A DNA stretch of 64,000 nucleotides from Leptasterias polaris (GCA_037783415.1 JAZGTN010000044.1:4473501-4537500); one strand, 5' to 3'. Positions 39,101 to 53,700 are shown, counted from the stretch's first letter. Program-made: numbers and translations. Notes: generated from the sequence alone by a model not told the origin.

Positions 39101-42100
39101 TCTTTTTCTGTGTTAGGGCCCAAATTGTGGAATAAACTACCTGTCATTTTGCGTGCTGCTCCAAATGTGCAATGTTTTAAGAAATTTTTAAAAACTTACC
39201 TTTTCCCCAAGGATTTTTAATGCATTTTTGTGTGTTTTGAATGTTTGTGGGTTTTATGCTTGTTTATCTCTGTGTTTTTTGGGCGTGTTGCTTTTTTAAG
39301 TGTCCTTGCCTTTGTGGTTTTGTTCTTTTCAATGCTTTTTAACTTGTTCATGTGTTTTATATTGTAAAGAGCATTGGTCTTCTTTGGAAATGCGCTTAAT
39401 AAATCATTATTATTATTATATTATTATTATAAATTATTTATCAAGCCTTTTGATTAAAGTCAATTAATAACAGTGTATATAGAATTTAAAAGCTGAACTA
39501 CTAAAATTCCATCAACAGTTGTTCAATATAAATACTCAACAGTTGTTCGAAATAAAAAATGCTTAACAGTTGTTCGAAATAAAAAATGCTTAACAGTTGT
39601 TCAATAGAGATGCTCAACCGTTGTTCAATAGAGATGCTCAACCGTTGATCAATAGAGATGCTCAACTGTTGTTCAATAGAGATGCTCAACTGTTGTTTAA
39701 AAAAGAAATGCTCAACAGTTGCTAATAATGTGATAATCAACATATGAACAAACAAATGCCCAATTGTTGAGTAGTAGAATTAAGCAACTGTTGGTCAAAT
39801 GAATCCCCAACAACTGTGTATATGGGATAGACAACAAGGTTGTGCATTTATTGCGCAACAACTGCTCGATTGCATAGTTACACAACGTTGAGTAAAGTGT
39901 TGATTAAAAATTTACCCAACGTTTTTGCAGTGTAGCTCGCAAGCCTGAGGAAACATGTAAACAAGGTTGGTTGCTTGCTATACGTGAACCAGAAACACCT
40001 GGGTAAGCCACTACTCTTCTACAATAAGTGTTTTGGGTTCTTTAAACAGCGATATTAATCCTAGTACGGGACATACGACCTAATGTCCAACCAACCCGAA
40101 AGACAAAGCAATTATGGTCAATTTCTTGCAATCTCACAAATGCCACGACCGGGACTCGAACCAACACTCTGCTGATCAGAAACACCAGATCCAGTGTCCG
40201 GTGCATTTAACCGCTCGGCTACGACACGCAGACTGCATGTCTTATGTCAATAAATAAGGTCCCTCGTTTGGCCCAGCTTGCCAGTAACTTATCAGCAAAA
40301 TAATCATGAACCTTGGATCAAATGATTGCTTCAATTCGCAATTTGCGAGTTAAATTTTAATAATGTCTGATACAATTACTTGCTTTGTCACGTACAAGTT
40401 ACCATATAAATTTGAATTTCGTCAACTATAGAGACAGTTGCTCTGTCACATGATTCGGGTTAAGCTTTTGCATATAATAGGGCCTAGTGACGGAAGAGAT
40501 GACGAAGACCCACTACGGGAAAGCTCAATTAAAGAATTTCCAAGTTTGACCACAAAACTCGGAAAGTATAGGCCTACAACTTTTTCACAAAATGGGAGTG
40601 TTTCAGTTCATTGAATTACTTGGGTCATTAAACTTAATGGATGAGCAGTTAATTTGCCTAGGGCAGTCAGCAGCACTACTAGTTTCTGCATGATCCAATT
40701 AACACCACTGTTTGGAAAAAGAATTACATGGATATAACAGGTGTTAGCTGCCAGACGAAAAGGGTGTGTTACTTTAGCCTCTTTCTTTAATGGAGCTTTC
40801 CCGTAATTGAAGTATGTTTGATTGTATATTTCTCTTCCACTGAACCTCAGACTAAGTAGACACTCTCTCTAGCTTCACAACTAACTTGAAAACACATTTT
40901 GTTTAATTTTAGCTCTAAGACCGTCATTAGCAGAGTTCATTTTCTATGCGCAAGGAGTGTCTTTCTGACAGACATGGCGCACTACACATGTCCATAATTA
41001 TTATTTTTACTATTTTATGTCAACATTACTGGCACAGCCTAGGAAAATAAAGTAAACACATACATATGGAGATAGTATTCTATTTTTTATTAATTGATTA
41101 TTATTTTTTAAACTTACCACAATCCTGCTCATCAGACTTATCTATACAAATAGCGTAACCATTGCACTCTTCTTCCTTGCCAAGGCAGACAAGGCCAGCT
41201 GCACCTCCGCAGGAAAACGCGTCGCTTCGACAAACACCTGATTTGTTAAAAGATAAAACCACATTTAATCAGCTATCCGTACCAGTGTTTATTTTGTTAT
41301 GTTTTATTCGAACGTTATTCTGTTTTTTAATATTAAAATGTGCCTGATACTACTAAAATTAACCCCCAAATTTTTAAAAGCCTTAGATCAAAAATTTCAA
41401 ATAACACATGTTTCCCTTTATTGTCCTTTAAAATCTGTGACATTGGTATCCAAATGCCTGTTTTGATTTGCACTTTCCAAATGGCAGCCATAGAGTGGAA
41501 CATTTGAAGTGGGTGGATTTTTCCTCACGCAATCTCAGCTATCTCTACATTATTTCTGAAAAGCTGGATGATTGAAGCAATAACATTATTTTATACAAGA
41601 TGTAGTTCACAAGTGGGATTTGAAACTTGACATGTTTGAAAACAACCTTGGAAGCTTAGAGTTGTATATATACGAAGCTCTGGAAATACTGTTTCAGTCA
41701 ACTTGTTGAGATCATGAGATAATTTACTACAGGATGATGACACAAAAAATTTAAGATGGCGACATACTGAGATAAAATAATATTTTATATCAGGAAGTCG
41801 ACATCTTACTTAAGGATGTCGTCATCTCGAAACAAATCACGTTAGGGTGTCGACATCTTACTTCAAAACGTAGCGCCACATACCTTGCAGAAAAATACTG
41901 ACTGCTGAAGTGCCTTGAGCGTCACTGAGTGACGGATATGAGCGCTTTTAAGATGCCACTATTATTATTATTATCTTGCAGTAAATTATCTCAGGATCTC
42001 AACTTGTCGGATGGAACTTCCAGAGCTCCGTCGAGGTGCAGCACCGAATTGCTATCTTTCAATAAGCTGTGTTAAGTTTGAGAGGAACTTCTGTTGTAAA

Positions 42101-42393
42101 ACTATACGTTTCGATCAGAATGATTTGATCGGCTCTGGTTCTCTCCTGAAGACGATCAAAGCATCTTGATGGAAGCTTTGAGTCGATACGCCACTTGTTC
42201 TTTTCAGAATGACCACAATCCTCTTGGGGTCACACGTTCCTGTTGTAGTAACTTGCAAAGTCTATATTCTGTATAGCGCCCTCTATTGGTTTTTATTGTT
42301 TAGTGTTGTTGTTGTGTTCAAAATGGCTGCTGTTGAGTCAGTCACGTACAAATAAAGTTAGTTGAGTTGAAGGAATAATTGTTTCCACGACTG

Positions 42394-42432
<39 letters not shown>

Positions 42433-44657
42433 TCATTTCATCACAGCCTACAAAAGAAAGATCACATTTTCCTTTGTGCCGGTAACTCCTTGAGTCGGGC
42501 TATACGTCCCGTAGCCTTAGATCTCAAGGGTCTTTCTCAGGATTCTCGCTGTTCCCAAAAGTGCTGCCTTCTGTAACAGATCTACCCTCACAGTTGTACC
42601 TATTTCATCTAGATGTTTCCCCAGTGCCTTCGGAATGGTGCCAAGTGCTCCAACCACCACAGGGACTACTTTCACTTTCACCTGCCAAAATTTTACGGAG
42701 TTCCCTGGCCAGGTCTTGGTACTTTTGGATCTTGTCTAACTCCTTCGAAGCTACCCTTATGTCACCTGGCACTGCTATGTCAATGAGATGACACATCTTC
42801 GTCGTCTTATCCAAGACTACAACATCCGGACGCCTATGTTCTATAACATGATCAGTCTGAATGTTAAAGTCCCAGAGGATCTTGACCTGATCGGTCTCTA
42901 TAACTTTCTCCGGCACATGGTCGTACCATTTCGCAGTGACGTGGACATCATACTTCTTACACAGATCCCAGTGGATCACCTTGGCCAACTTGTCATGTCT
43001 TCCCTTGTACTCCGTCTGGGCCATCTTACTACATTCGCTGACAATATGAAATACAGTCTCCTCAGCCTTATTACACATTCTACACATAGGAGAGACGTTT
43101 GCTTTCTCTATCCTTGCCTTCATTACATTTGTCCTTAGCGATTGGTCTTGCGCCGCAGTAATCAAGCCCTCGGTTTCCTTCTTCAGCTCTCCGCTCCTTA
43201 ACCAATTCCAGGACTTGGCGCTCGCCACTTCTTCAGTGCATCTCAAGAATCGGCCATGAAGCGGTTTATTCCTCCAATCCTGTTGCCTTTCCTCTTTCAT
43301 TACCCTTTTGTACTCCTTTGGCCCAACTTCGTCTGTCCTCGTATATCTTTGCGCAGCTTTCAACAACCTCTCCTCGGACCTCCCGACATGACACTGCAAA
43401 CTCCTGCGTTCGATGTTAACGCTGTCCGCCACGCAATCCCCTTCCGCCCTCTGACCTCGGAAGATAGAGTCTACTAACATTTGACCGCGGATGAAGCATG
43501 CCATGCATGGTCATGAGTTTTCTTGTCCTCCTATCAGCGACATCTAGATCTTGTTTAGTCCACTCGATAATACCCCCACTGTACCTCATCAAAGACACGG
43601 CCCAGGTGTTAATCGCCTTTATCATGTTACCCCCGTTCAGTTTAGACTTCAAACATTTCTTTACCCGTCTGATGTATTCTGCCTTCAGCCTTACCTTTGA
43701 CTCCTCGTGAAGGACATGGTCTGATTCGAGTACACCAAGATACCGATAACTCTCCTCCTCACCCAAAGCCCTCATCTGTGCACCATCTGGCAGAGCGATG
43801 CCATCGGAATGTACCCTCTTTCCCCTCTTCATGGTCATTGAAGCACATTTCTCCAGACCGAACTGCATCCCGATGTCATCGCTGAAAATTCTGACGGTCT
43901 GCACCAAGGAATCTATCTCTGCCTCATTCTTTGCAAACAACTTCAAATCGTCCATAAAAAGCAGATGGTTGATCTTACATCCGTCCTTCTTCAGTACATA
44001 ACCTGCACTCACCTTCCTCAGAATCATCGACAGTGGCATCAGTGCAAGGACAAACAGCAGCGGAGACAGAGAGTCACCTTGGAAAATACCTCTTCTTATC
44101 CATACCTTGCCCAGACCTTCGTTGTTGGTTGTCAGATTTGTCCGCCACGTCTTCATGCTCTCACCTAGAAGACATTTTACTGCATCAGCCACTCCAACCA
44201 TATCCAGACATTCCATTATCCATGTGTGCGATACCATGTCATACGCCTTCTTGTAGTCGATCCACGCCATTGCCAAATTAGTCTTTCTGTTCCTGCAGTC
44301 CTTCAGTACAGCCTTATCGATGATAAGTTGATCCTTCGTACCTCTGGACCGCTTCTTGCAGCCTTTCTGCTCCTCCGGAAACAACTGCTGGTCATCCATA
44401 TGGCGATAGAGGTCTTCTGCAATTATACTGGTCAAGAGTTTATACATGACAGGTAAGCACGTAATTGGTCTATAATTACTGGCAATGTTACCTTTCTTGA
44501 CATCCTTCATGATCAAAACCGTTTTTGCCTCAGTCATCCAAGATGGGACCTTACCCTGTACTAGACAGTCTTGCAATTGTAGGGCCATTCGCTCATGCAA
44601 ACTACGGAAGTTCTTCAACCAGTACCCATGCACATGGTCCGGACCCGGGGCTTTCCA

Positions 44658-44744
<87 letters not shown>

Positions 44745-47700
44745 TATTCGGCATATTTCACGAGACAATAAAAATACAAAACAGATGAGACAATGATAAA
44801 AAAAACAAAAACAAGGGAACAAAGAATAAAGCCAGCAACACATGCCAGGAAAAAAAAAATTAACCTAATAACTGTGGCCCAAGAGCCTTCGTTTCCAATG
44901 CAACTGGCTTTACAGAAATATAGAGAATATAACAAAAAATATATATAATTTTATGTACACCTGTTGAAGACGTTAATTGCATAAACACAGCATCGCCACT
45001 TTTACTCACTCACCGTTCGGATTTATCTGCGTTACCCTGCCTGAAAATCCGTCTGAATTTATAGATTGATCGCTTTGGAATATGGCCCAGGCTTGTGAGC
45101 TACTGGTCAGGACCTTGACGCTGTTTAAAATGCCAGTTAATTCCGCAATGGTTGATGCCTCGTCGAGGGCATTCTCTCCGTTGCCAATGATAAGCTTGTC
45201 GTAGCGTAGCTCCAGGTTAAGGACGGTAAATTCGAAGGAAATTACGGTGTCTGGGTCGGCGGTGATGAGCCAGAAGCACCCAAAGTTATCCGGATAATTC
45301 TCTGGATAATTCGGTGATAACAAGGGTGACGAAGTGGCGGTTCCGTTCTGCAACACAATTTCAGAATCCGCACATGGAACTGTGAAAGATAAAGATGCAT
45401 ATAATTACTATAAACGACGTTTCACATTAATACGGGTTCATGGCTGTAATTATGAACAGGGGAATTGTTAGTAGTAAGGCCCGAAGCCAGTTATAAGCTT
45501 GATCATTATTAATATTTTTAATATTGCTGGTAATGAAAGCAAGGATACCTCATAGGTAAACGTAAATCACGGTAGTTCGAAAGCCTGGCAGCCTGTATAT
45601 GCAAAGTTGCTTGCCACGTGAACCATAAACACCGGGGTAAGCCCAAGCCCTGGCGGCCTTTCACTTTCGTATTATACTACAGTGACGTCCTGGATATGAT
45701 GGTCCATTTTCCGCCCCAGAAACGGGCCCTGATATCTAGGACTCTGTATCTGTGTACATGCACAGAGGAAGAGTCCTATAATAGGACTTGGGTAAGCCCC
45801 TATACTTTTCCGCGATAGGTTTTGGGTTCTTTGACCTGCACTCCCAATCCTAGTACGGGACATAAGGCCTAAAGTGCCATCCGAAGGACAAACCAACTGT
45901 GGTGAAATATCCTGTTTAAAGATACAAATTTACCTATACTTACCACACAACTTCTCATCCGACTCATCCATACAAATAGCGTTACCATTGCACTTTTCTT
46001 CCACAGTGCCAGCTGCACCCCCGCAGGAAAACGCGTCGCTTCGACAAACACCTGGTAAAAATAAAACAAAAAATAAAACCGAGTTAAAATCTTCAATATC
46101 AGCTATCATTTCAGGGTTTTTTGTATTTCTTTATTCGCATGTTCTTCTGCCTATTTCGGTATTAAAATGTGCACACTATTAATTTCCCCTGAAACAAAGT
46201 TTTACAAACCTCATATCATAAATTTTAAGAAATACTTTTTCCACTTTAATTGTTCTTTTAAGTCTTTGACATTCGTATCCAAATGCTTGTTACCATTTCT
46301 AAAAGTATGATGACGACATCCCTAGACGAAATATATCGGGAAGACGATATCTTACTTTAGGATGCCGTCATCCCGAAGTAAATCATCTTTAGGATGTCGA
46401 CATCTTACGTTTATGATGTCATTTTCCTGCAGTGTAAGGATCTCCACTTGTCGGATGGCTCTTCCGGAGCTCCGTAGAGTCACAGCACCCCCATGTTATT
46501 TTTCAATAAGCTGTGGTGATCTTGAGAGACTTCTGGTGTAAAACTCTTCACTTCGATCAGAATGATTTGATCAGCTTTGGTTCTCTCCTGAAGGCGACCA
46601 AAGCATCTTGATGGAAGCTTCGAGTCCATACGCCACTTGATCTTTTCAGAATGACCACAGCCCTCTAGGGGTTACGTTCCTGTAAAAAGCGTTAATTTTG
46701 GTACACAGAATTGCCACTTTTACTCACTCACCATTCGGATTTATCTGCGTTATCTTGCCTGAAAATCCTTGTGATTGGATAGATATATCGCTTGAGAATA
46801 TGGCCCAGGCTTGTGAGGTTTTAGTCAGGACTCTCACGCTGTTTAAAATGCCCGTTAATTTCGCAATCGTGGATGCCACGTCGAGGGCATTCTCTCCGTT
46901 GCCAATTTCGAGGTAGTCGTAGCCTTGCTCCAGGTCAAGGACGTCAAATTCGAAGGAAATTACGATGTCAAGGTCGGCGGCGGTGATGACCCAGAAGCAC
47001 CGAAGGTCATCCAGATAATTCTCTGGATAATTCGGTGATACTAAGAACAATGAAGTTTGGGCTCCGTTCTCCAACACAATTTTAGTTTCCCCACATGGTA
47101 CTGTCAAGGAAAGATGCTCATTATAAACGACGTTTCATATTGTTACAGGTTCATGGATGTCGTATACTGAGTTTTAAAAGCATGTCAAGTCGTACAGGGG
47201 ATTTGTTAATAAATAAAACCCGAAGCCAGTTCATTGTTATTAGTCTTATTAGTATTATACATTTCCGGTAATGAGCAATGCTGCCTCATAAATGAACCTA
47301 ATCACTGTAGCTCGAAAGCCCGAGGAAACATATAAACAAGGTTGCTTGCTACGTGAACCAGAAACACCTGGGTAAGCCACTACTCTTCTACGATAAGTGT
47401 TTTTTGGGTTCTGTAACCTGCGATATTAATCCTAGTACGGGACATACGACCTAATGTCCAACCCGAAAGACAAAGCAATTATGGTCAATTGCTTGCAATG
47501 ACACAAATGCCACGACCGGGACTCGAACCAACACTCTACTGCATGATCAGAAACACCAGAGCTAGGCCGAGTCCGATGCCTTTAACAGCTCGGCTACGAC
47601 ACGCAAACTGCATCAAAAAAAAAAAAAAATAATAATAATAATAAGGTCCCTCGTTGTGCCCAGCCTGCCAGTAACTAATCAGCAAAGCAACCATGAACCT

Positions 47701-50700
47701 TTGATCAATGATTGATTCAATTCGCAATTTGCGAGTTAAATTTGAACAATGCCTGATACAATAACTTGCTTTGTCACGTACAAGTTACCATATAAATTTG
47801 AATTTCGTAAACTATAGAGACAGTTGCTCTGTCACATGATTCGGGGCAAGCTTTTGCATATTATAGGGCCTAGTGACGTAAGAGAGGATGAACACCCACT
47901 ACGGGAAAGCTCAATTAAAGAATTTCCGAGTTAGGCCACAAAAACTCGGAAAGTATACAACTTGTTCACAAAGTGGGAGTGTTTTAGTTCATTGAATTAC
48001 TTGGGTCATTAAACTAACTTAATGGACGAGCAGTTAATTTGCCTAGGGCAGTCAGCAGCACTTCTGGTATCTGCATGATCCAATTAACTCCACTGTTTGG
48101 AAAAAGAATTACATGGAGATAACAGGTGTTAGCTGCCAGACGAAAAGGGTGTGTTACTTTAGCCTCTTTCTTTAATGGAGCTTTCCCGTAATGAAAATCT
48201 CCGAACCATGTGACATAGCAACTGTCTCTATAGTCTGAAGAATTCAAAAAACTTGTGATTAAGCAAGTCATTGTACCAGACAGTATTCAAATCTAAATCG
48301 CAAAATATGGCTTGTTCGAACAATAACAATAGGTTTTTGGCTGTTGGCCGAAACCTTAATAAACACCCATTCCAAAACCTACGGAGCCTAAAGAAGGAAC
48401 GTGTAAGTTTTACAGTTCTCTCGTAACCGGGCTCTGTACTGTTTCAACGCTTACAACAATTATACTCGTCTGAAAGATCTCTGCAGTCTCCAAATCCATC
48501 GCATAATTCTTCCAGTGCGCTATGACATAGTCCGTCACACATGTAATCGTCACTGCTTCTGCATTCACCTGCAAATCGAGGAGGGAAAAGAAGAACAAAT
48601 ATATTTTGCTCAGATATATAAATATTTGTACTTTTAATACACATACACTATTAATGAGGACTACGATCTCTTTTCTCTCTATTTAGTGGGGTGCACCCTT
48701 TAAAATAGAGGGAGGGCTACGACCTTCACTAGATGAATATAACCTAAATGCACACATCCATCCCTTCATCTCTTCATTCATTTATTCATTCATTCGAACG
48801 AACTATCAAAGCGCCTTCCCCTACTCAAAAGAGAATAGAGCACCGAAGGCACATCATGGCAGACTGGAGCTCTATCTAATGTAGGAAGGTGCAATTCGCA
48901 CGGGCGCGCTTTCAGCAAGCAAAATGTTTTGTTACGCAATGGTCACTGTCTGCACTGATCTATTGTTGCATCAAAAGAGACGCTCGCAGAAATTGCGTCA
49001 CGTATACATTTTAACATTTCAGATATAGAGTTCCCCATCTTGCTCCTTCCGCGATCTATATCCAGGGCCCAAATGCATAGAGCTGCTTAACGGCCGCATC
49101 TGTGCTTACAATTACGAGTTTATAATTATTTCATAGCGCTGCTGACCGTAAGCACACGAAAAGGCATGCTACCTTCCGGTGCTTACTGCACGAAAATGAA
49201 TGACGTAACAATGCAAGGTGGCCGCCTTATTTTATTGCTAACCTGTGAAGTACGCTTATGCTTAAGCAAATTTTTCTGCTACAGTTAGCACGAAATTTGC
49301 TTACCGTTAAGCAGCTCTATGAAATTGAGCCCTGTTCCTTACACTGTCCCTTCCACCTGGTAGTCGGGCCCCCAAAGCCTTCCTAAAACCCCGACTCCTA
49401 CGCAGCACTGGAAACAAATGTGCGGACAAGTTGCTCATTCTTCACGATCTGTACACATTTACATTCAATCGCTATATACACCCAAAATTATAGACATCAA
49501 GATAAGTAACTAATTACCACATCCGATTTCATCTCCAAGTAGTGGACACTGTGGTGTACCATCACAAAACAAGTGTTCATGTATACAAGCCAGGCCAGAT
49601 GGACAAACAACTTCACCCTCCCCACATTCTAAAGAAAGAAGATGAAAGAAACAGTGTTTAATTAGGCGCTGGAATAATTAAAATGGCCTACATTATAAAA
49701 TGCCATGCCTGATATGGGGGGCGAGGGTACTGCTGTGGTCCTATATACACCTTAACACACTATTTTCCTCTTGCATTGTATTGTGTATATATATTTTTTT
49801 TTTTGTCTTTATATCAGTGTTTTTTAATGTTTTTAATGCACACGGGAAAATCAAATTTCACTTTTTATTTGTAAACTGTGATGAATAAAATGAATAAAAT
49901 TGAATTGAATTGGATTGGAATTGAAAAGAATTCCTGAGATTCCAAGCACACAATGATGACAAAAAGGGGTACCGTGCCCCATATCGAGCACAACATGACA
50001 TTTATAAGTCTTTTTTCCTTCACTTCATTTAAGCGACGGACATGAAGGCCAAATAAATCCCCCCAGATGGTTGGGAAAATTGGGACAAGTCTTGCACACG
50101 ACGTGGTCAATGCTCACACTGTGCCTTTATTTGATTTTAAAATAAGCAAGAACGTGGCCGTTTCCAAATACGAGTGCAATAGTTGCGGGCGTATTTTGAT
50201 CGAGAGCCCCCCGCCGTGCACGTTGGAACCCAAAGTTCGATTGAGTGTTTTAATTAGCGTGAGACCATTTTCAGCAATAACGTTATACTGCCTCCATCGT
50301 AAGAGGTAAAATGACCATTGAACGATGAACATGTGGTTCAAACGCTAGGGTGGTTCCCCATCCTGGAAGTTGCCTTTTTGACCTATTTGAGAGAGCGCTG
50401 TTGCCCACACAGTGTCACGTCATATTGGTCTATTGAAGCGTTTTTAGATAAGGCTGCGAATATGGGCGTAGTGATATAACTAATCACAATCTGGCTTTAC
50501 TTCCTACAGCCAATTTAGGAACAGTTATGTCAACATAGAGACAGCTCGAGAGCGCATATTTAATCGACCCGTGTTTGATCACAGACTCGCAACGTGCATG
50601 CGCAGTGACGTGTACTCACGCGAACGACTCGTTTGGAAGTCTACAACCATCGGTACGGTATTCAACATTTCCGTTGCATTCTTCCACCTGTTTGCTATAA

Positions 50701-53700
50701 TGTCACTGGTTCCCTTCTGCGCTTTACACATGTTCGCATGAAACGAGGCTATTGGGACCACGGAAGAAACCATCCTGAGGCCGGTTCCAAATGGTCGACC
50801 ACAGTAATAGTCAACCAATGGTCGACCAGCCTGGGTTCGAGTCAAAATAGTCGACAATAGTTAACCATGGTGCGCTCTCGAACTTGCTCATAGCATTATT
50901 AATGGTGTCAATTTGATAGCTTGTTCTTTAAGATAATATCATCGCAACTGTTATAATTTTGTCGATTGCTTTTTCCCCGGCATTTTGGTCTGCATCTACT
51001 CACCCATTGGCTCAAACTGCTCCAGTACTACAGTAAACCGAGAGCTGGGACTGAGTGTGTGCGCTAATGTAACGAGTACGTTGTTTGTTTTTGATGTAAC
51101 ATCGATCTTTGAAACACCGCCATTAGTCTTGTAGAACAAGTCCCGCCCCGTTGTAAACCGGCTCTCATCGCTGGAAACGAAGTCTGCCTTTCTTATGTCC
51201 CCGAAGGATAAATCCCCGAAAGGCTGTTTCAGGTCGAGTTCAACGACGGTGAATTGAATACGATGTCCAACAGAGCCAACAATTTGCCACAGGCACGTTT
51301 TACCAATGGGGAAATTGAGCAAGTCTTCTTCGATGTTTACTTGCAGAGTATGAGCTTGGTCGTCGGTAATATTGATTGTTGATTGACCGTTGCAGATATC
51401 TGTTGGCATAATGTGAACTAATAATCAATCAATATAAATAACAACAACTTAACAGTCACGCAGAAGACACCAGCTCGGGCATTACATCAAAACCTATGGA
51501 AACTGTAACTTTACTGTCGTTTAGTATTTTAATCAAGTGAGTTTTTGAAATATATTGGTCCCACGTGAGCTTTCAACGAACGCTAGTTCCGAAAACCAGA
51601 TAAGGCAATCATCCAGGGCATCGTCATGGAAATTTACGGGGGGGGGAATACTGGCAATCCAAAAATAAATTACATCAACACCGTTTGAAAATAAAATTCT
51701 CAACCTTCAAAAGCGTACCTTTGCATGATTGCAGTTGGTGGCCTTAAAAAATGTACAGCAAAATTGCCTGTTATTATTATTAACAAACATCATTCATTCA
51801 TTCTTTATTAGTCCTAAAAAGGATTTGTCTTTTTTCGTTACTTGCAAAACGATAAACATAATACATTTCTGTTAATGAATCAAGGATGCCTCAAAAATGA
51901 AATGAATCGCGGTAGCTTGCAAGCCTGAGGAAACCTCTGAACAAGTGTGCTTGCTATGTGAACCAAAAACACCGGGGCTACTCTTCAACGATAAGTGTTA
52001 AGGGTTCTTTTACGTGCACTGCAATGGAACAAATTCAAGAGGGCGTGAATATAGCTCCATTTGTTACCACAAAATGGGGATTCTGGTAGACACCTTACCA
52101 CAACCGATCTCATCGCTGAGGTCTTCACAGTTAGCGATGCCATCACACTGGAAGTGAACACCCATGCACGGACTTGACGGTTTACATCTGAACTTTCCTT
52201 CCTCACATGGGACTGAAATACGAATATTTCATAAAAACGTTGCTTGTATTGTTTTAGGTGTTCAACATTTCTATATACTTGTATTTAGTTCAGTGCTATT
52301 CAATAATGGCCCTTTAAAGATTAAAGTCAATGTACAATATTTGGTAAATGTCAAAGACCAGTATCAACACTTGTTGTGATCCAACATATACAAGAAATAA
52401 CAAACCTGTGAAAGTTTAAGCTCATGAGAAAACAGTGAGAAAAAAAACATGATATGTTTTTACTGTTTCCATACATTGGATTTTATCACCAGTGATAAAG
52501 CCTAATTCCTTTACTCATTTCCTACAAACTTTAGCATTTCAAACAAAACTATTTCAAGTTTTCCACCATGACCATCTTTCTACATATGAGTTATGTGCAA
52601 ATCTGTGAACATTTACAGTTTTCATCTTACCAATGTTGTACACACACTTTAAAGGCAGAGCCACAAATAAGAAAGTACTCCAAAAACTATGACTATAAAA
52701 ACTTCTTGGTGCAGCTGTTGATAATTACTTAAACTATTTTTGAGAAAGGATTTAATTCGAAGTTGTATGGATAACCTTTTACCCACAAATATTTGAATTT
52801 GAGAAACGATTCATGCATGAATTGTTTCTCAGATTTCTGAGGATTGGTTTCCGTTCGCAAATGCTGCGACCAGAGATGCGGTTGGTACCCGCTGTCACCT
52901 TGGATGGATTGACTGAACTTTTGATTGTGAGTCAAAATTATAATTATAGCACTTACTGGAGTCGTTGAAAGTCCTTATTTGATACCAAAACGGTCCTCCT
53001 TGCCGTTGAACGGTCGTTGCTTCGAATGTCATCCACATTGAGTTTGCAACAGAGGCGACCAACATTTGTGGTGAATACCCACTGTCTACAACCGCCAGCC
53101 GAGAAGAGCGGTCAGTTGGATCTAAGCCACTCCCTACAGTCGTAATAGTTTCATCATTTGTTGTGTTGTGGTGTTTCACGTGTAGAAGAATCCTTTATTA
53201 TACGAAAAAGCAATTAACTATTATCATGGTACCACCATCTTGGTCATGTTTCTTGTATCCAATAACAGTAATGGATGCTAATAGTCAGTATGTAGGAACC
53301 AGACTATTAACCCTTCCAGCCTCGGTTTGGTTACATTGATTTGAAAGTAAGACAACTAACATGGCCGCACAATGATACAGGTATATACACACTTCACATG
53401 AATTGTGTAAAGTTCGTCGGGCCTGCGCGCTACAAGCTTCTGCTGGGCAAAATAAAGGGAACGCTTAACCTTTTTTGTACGGGGCTGCAGTGCCATACGC
53501 GTTTGTGCACAACTCTACGGCAGTATAAAATGCACATTTCTACATGTATGTCGTCTGCCCACCAATGGTGTTTGCACGCATTCGTGAATGTAATAAGCAT
53601 ATATTTTTTAATTATTTTGTTTTCTATCCCGGGGATAGCATTTTATTGTCTATACTTCACAATCATACATTAACAATATTAAAACACTTTGATGAGAAAG

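Larger units (their letters stand above)
29958..39932. mobile_element. About 10 kb insertion with CACTGCAAAAA ends and TA duplication
   Basis: The left end is CACTGCAAAAAGTTGC and the right end, inverted, CACTGCAAAAACGTTGGG. TA flanks both sides (29,956-29,957 and 39,933-39,934). The empty paralogous site at about 47,297 reads CACTGTAGCTCGAAAG. Sub-terminal arrays of CAAC..GTTG motifs occur at 30,060-30,430 and 39,490-39,900. A TA duplication suggests a Tc1/mariner-like element, but no transposase is seen. Its size comes mostly from later insertions (DIRS, CR1 fragment). Confidence 0.75.
42246..44959. mobile_element. Compound insertion carrying the RLE-type LINE
   Basis: The cassette intron sequence is interrupted here: CCTGTTG at 42,239-42,245 is repeated at 44,960-44,966. 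The unoccupied site is seen at 23,445-23,451 (TTCCTGTTGAAGACG). It includes 150 bp of unassigned sequence, an ATT repeat, the LINE and a long ATT repeat. Confidence 0.8.

Noticed and set aside
40141..40230. A tRNA gene (also 47,508-47,603)
   Set aside because: Both copies are part of a duplicated SINE-bearing intron segment and fold poorly as tRNAs.
44485..44843. ORFs with poly-Leu, poly-Tyr or poly-Asn
   Set aside because: They read through an ATT microsatellite.
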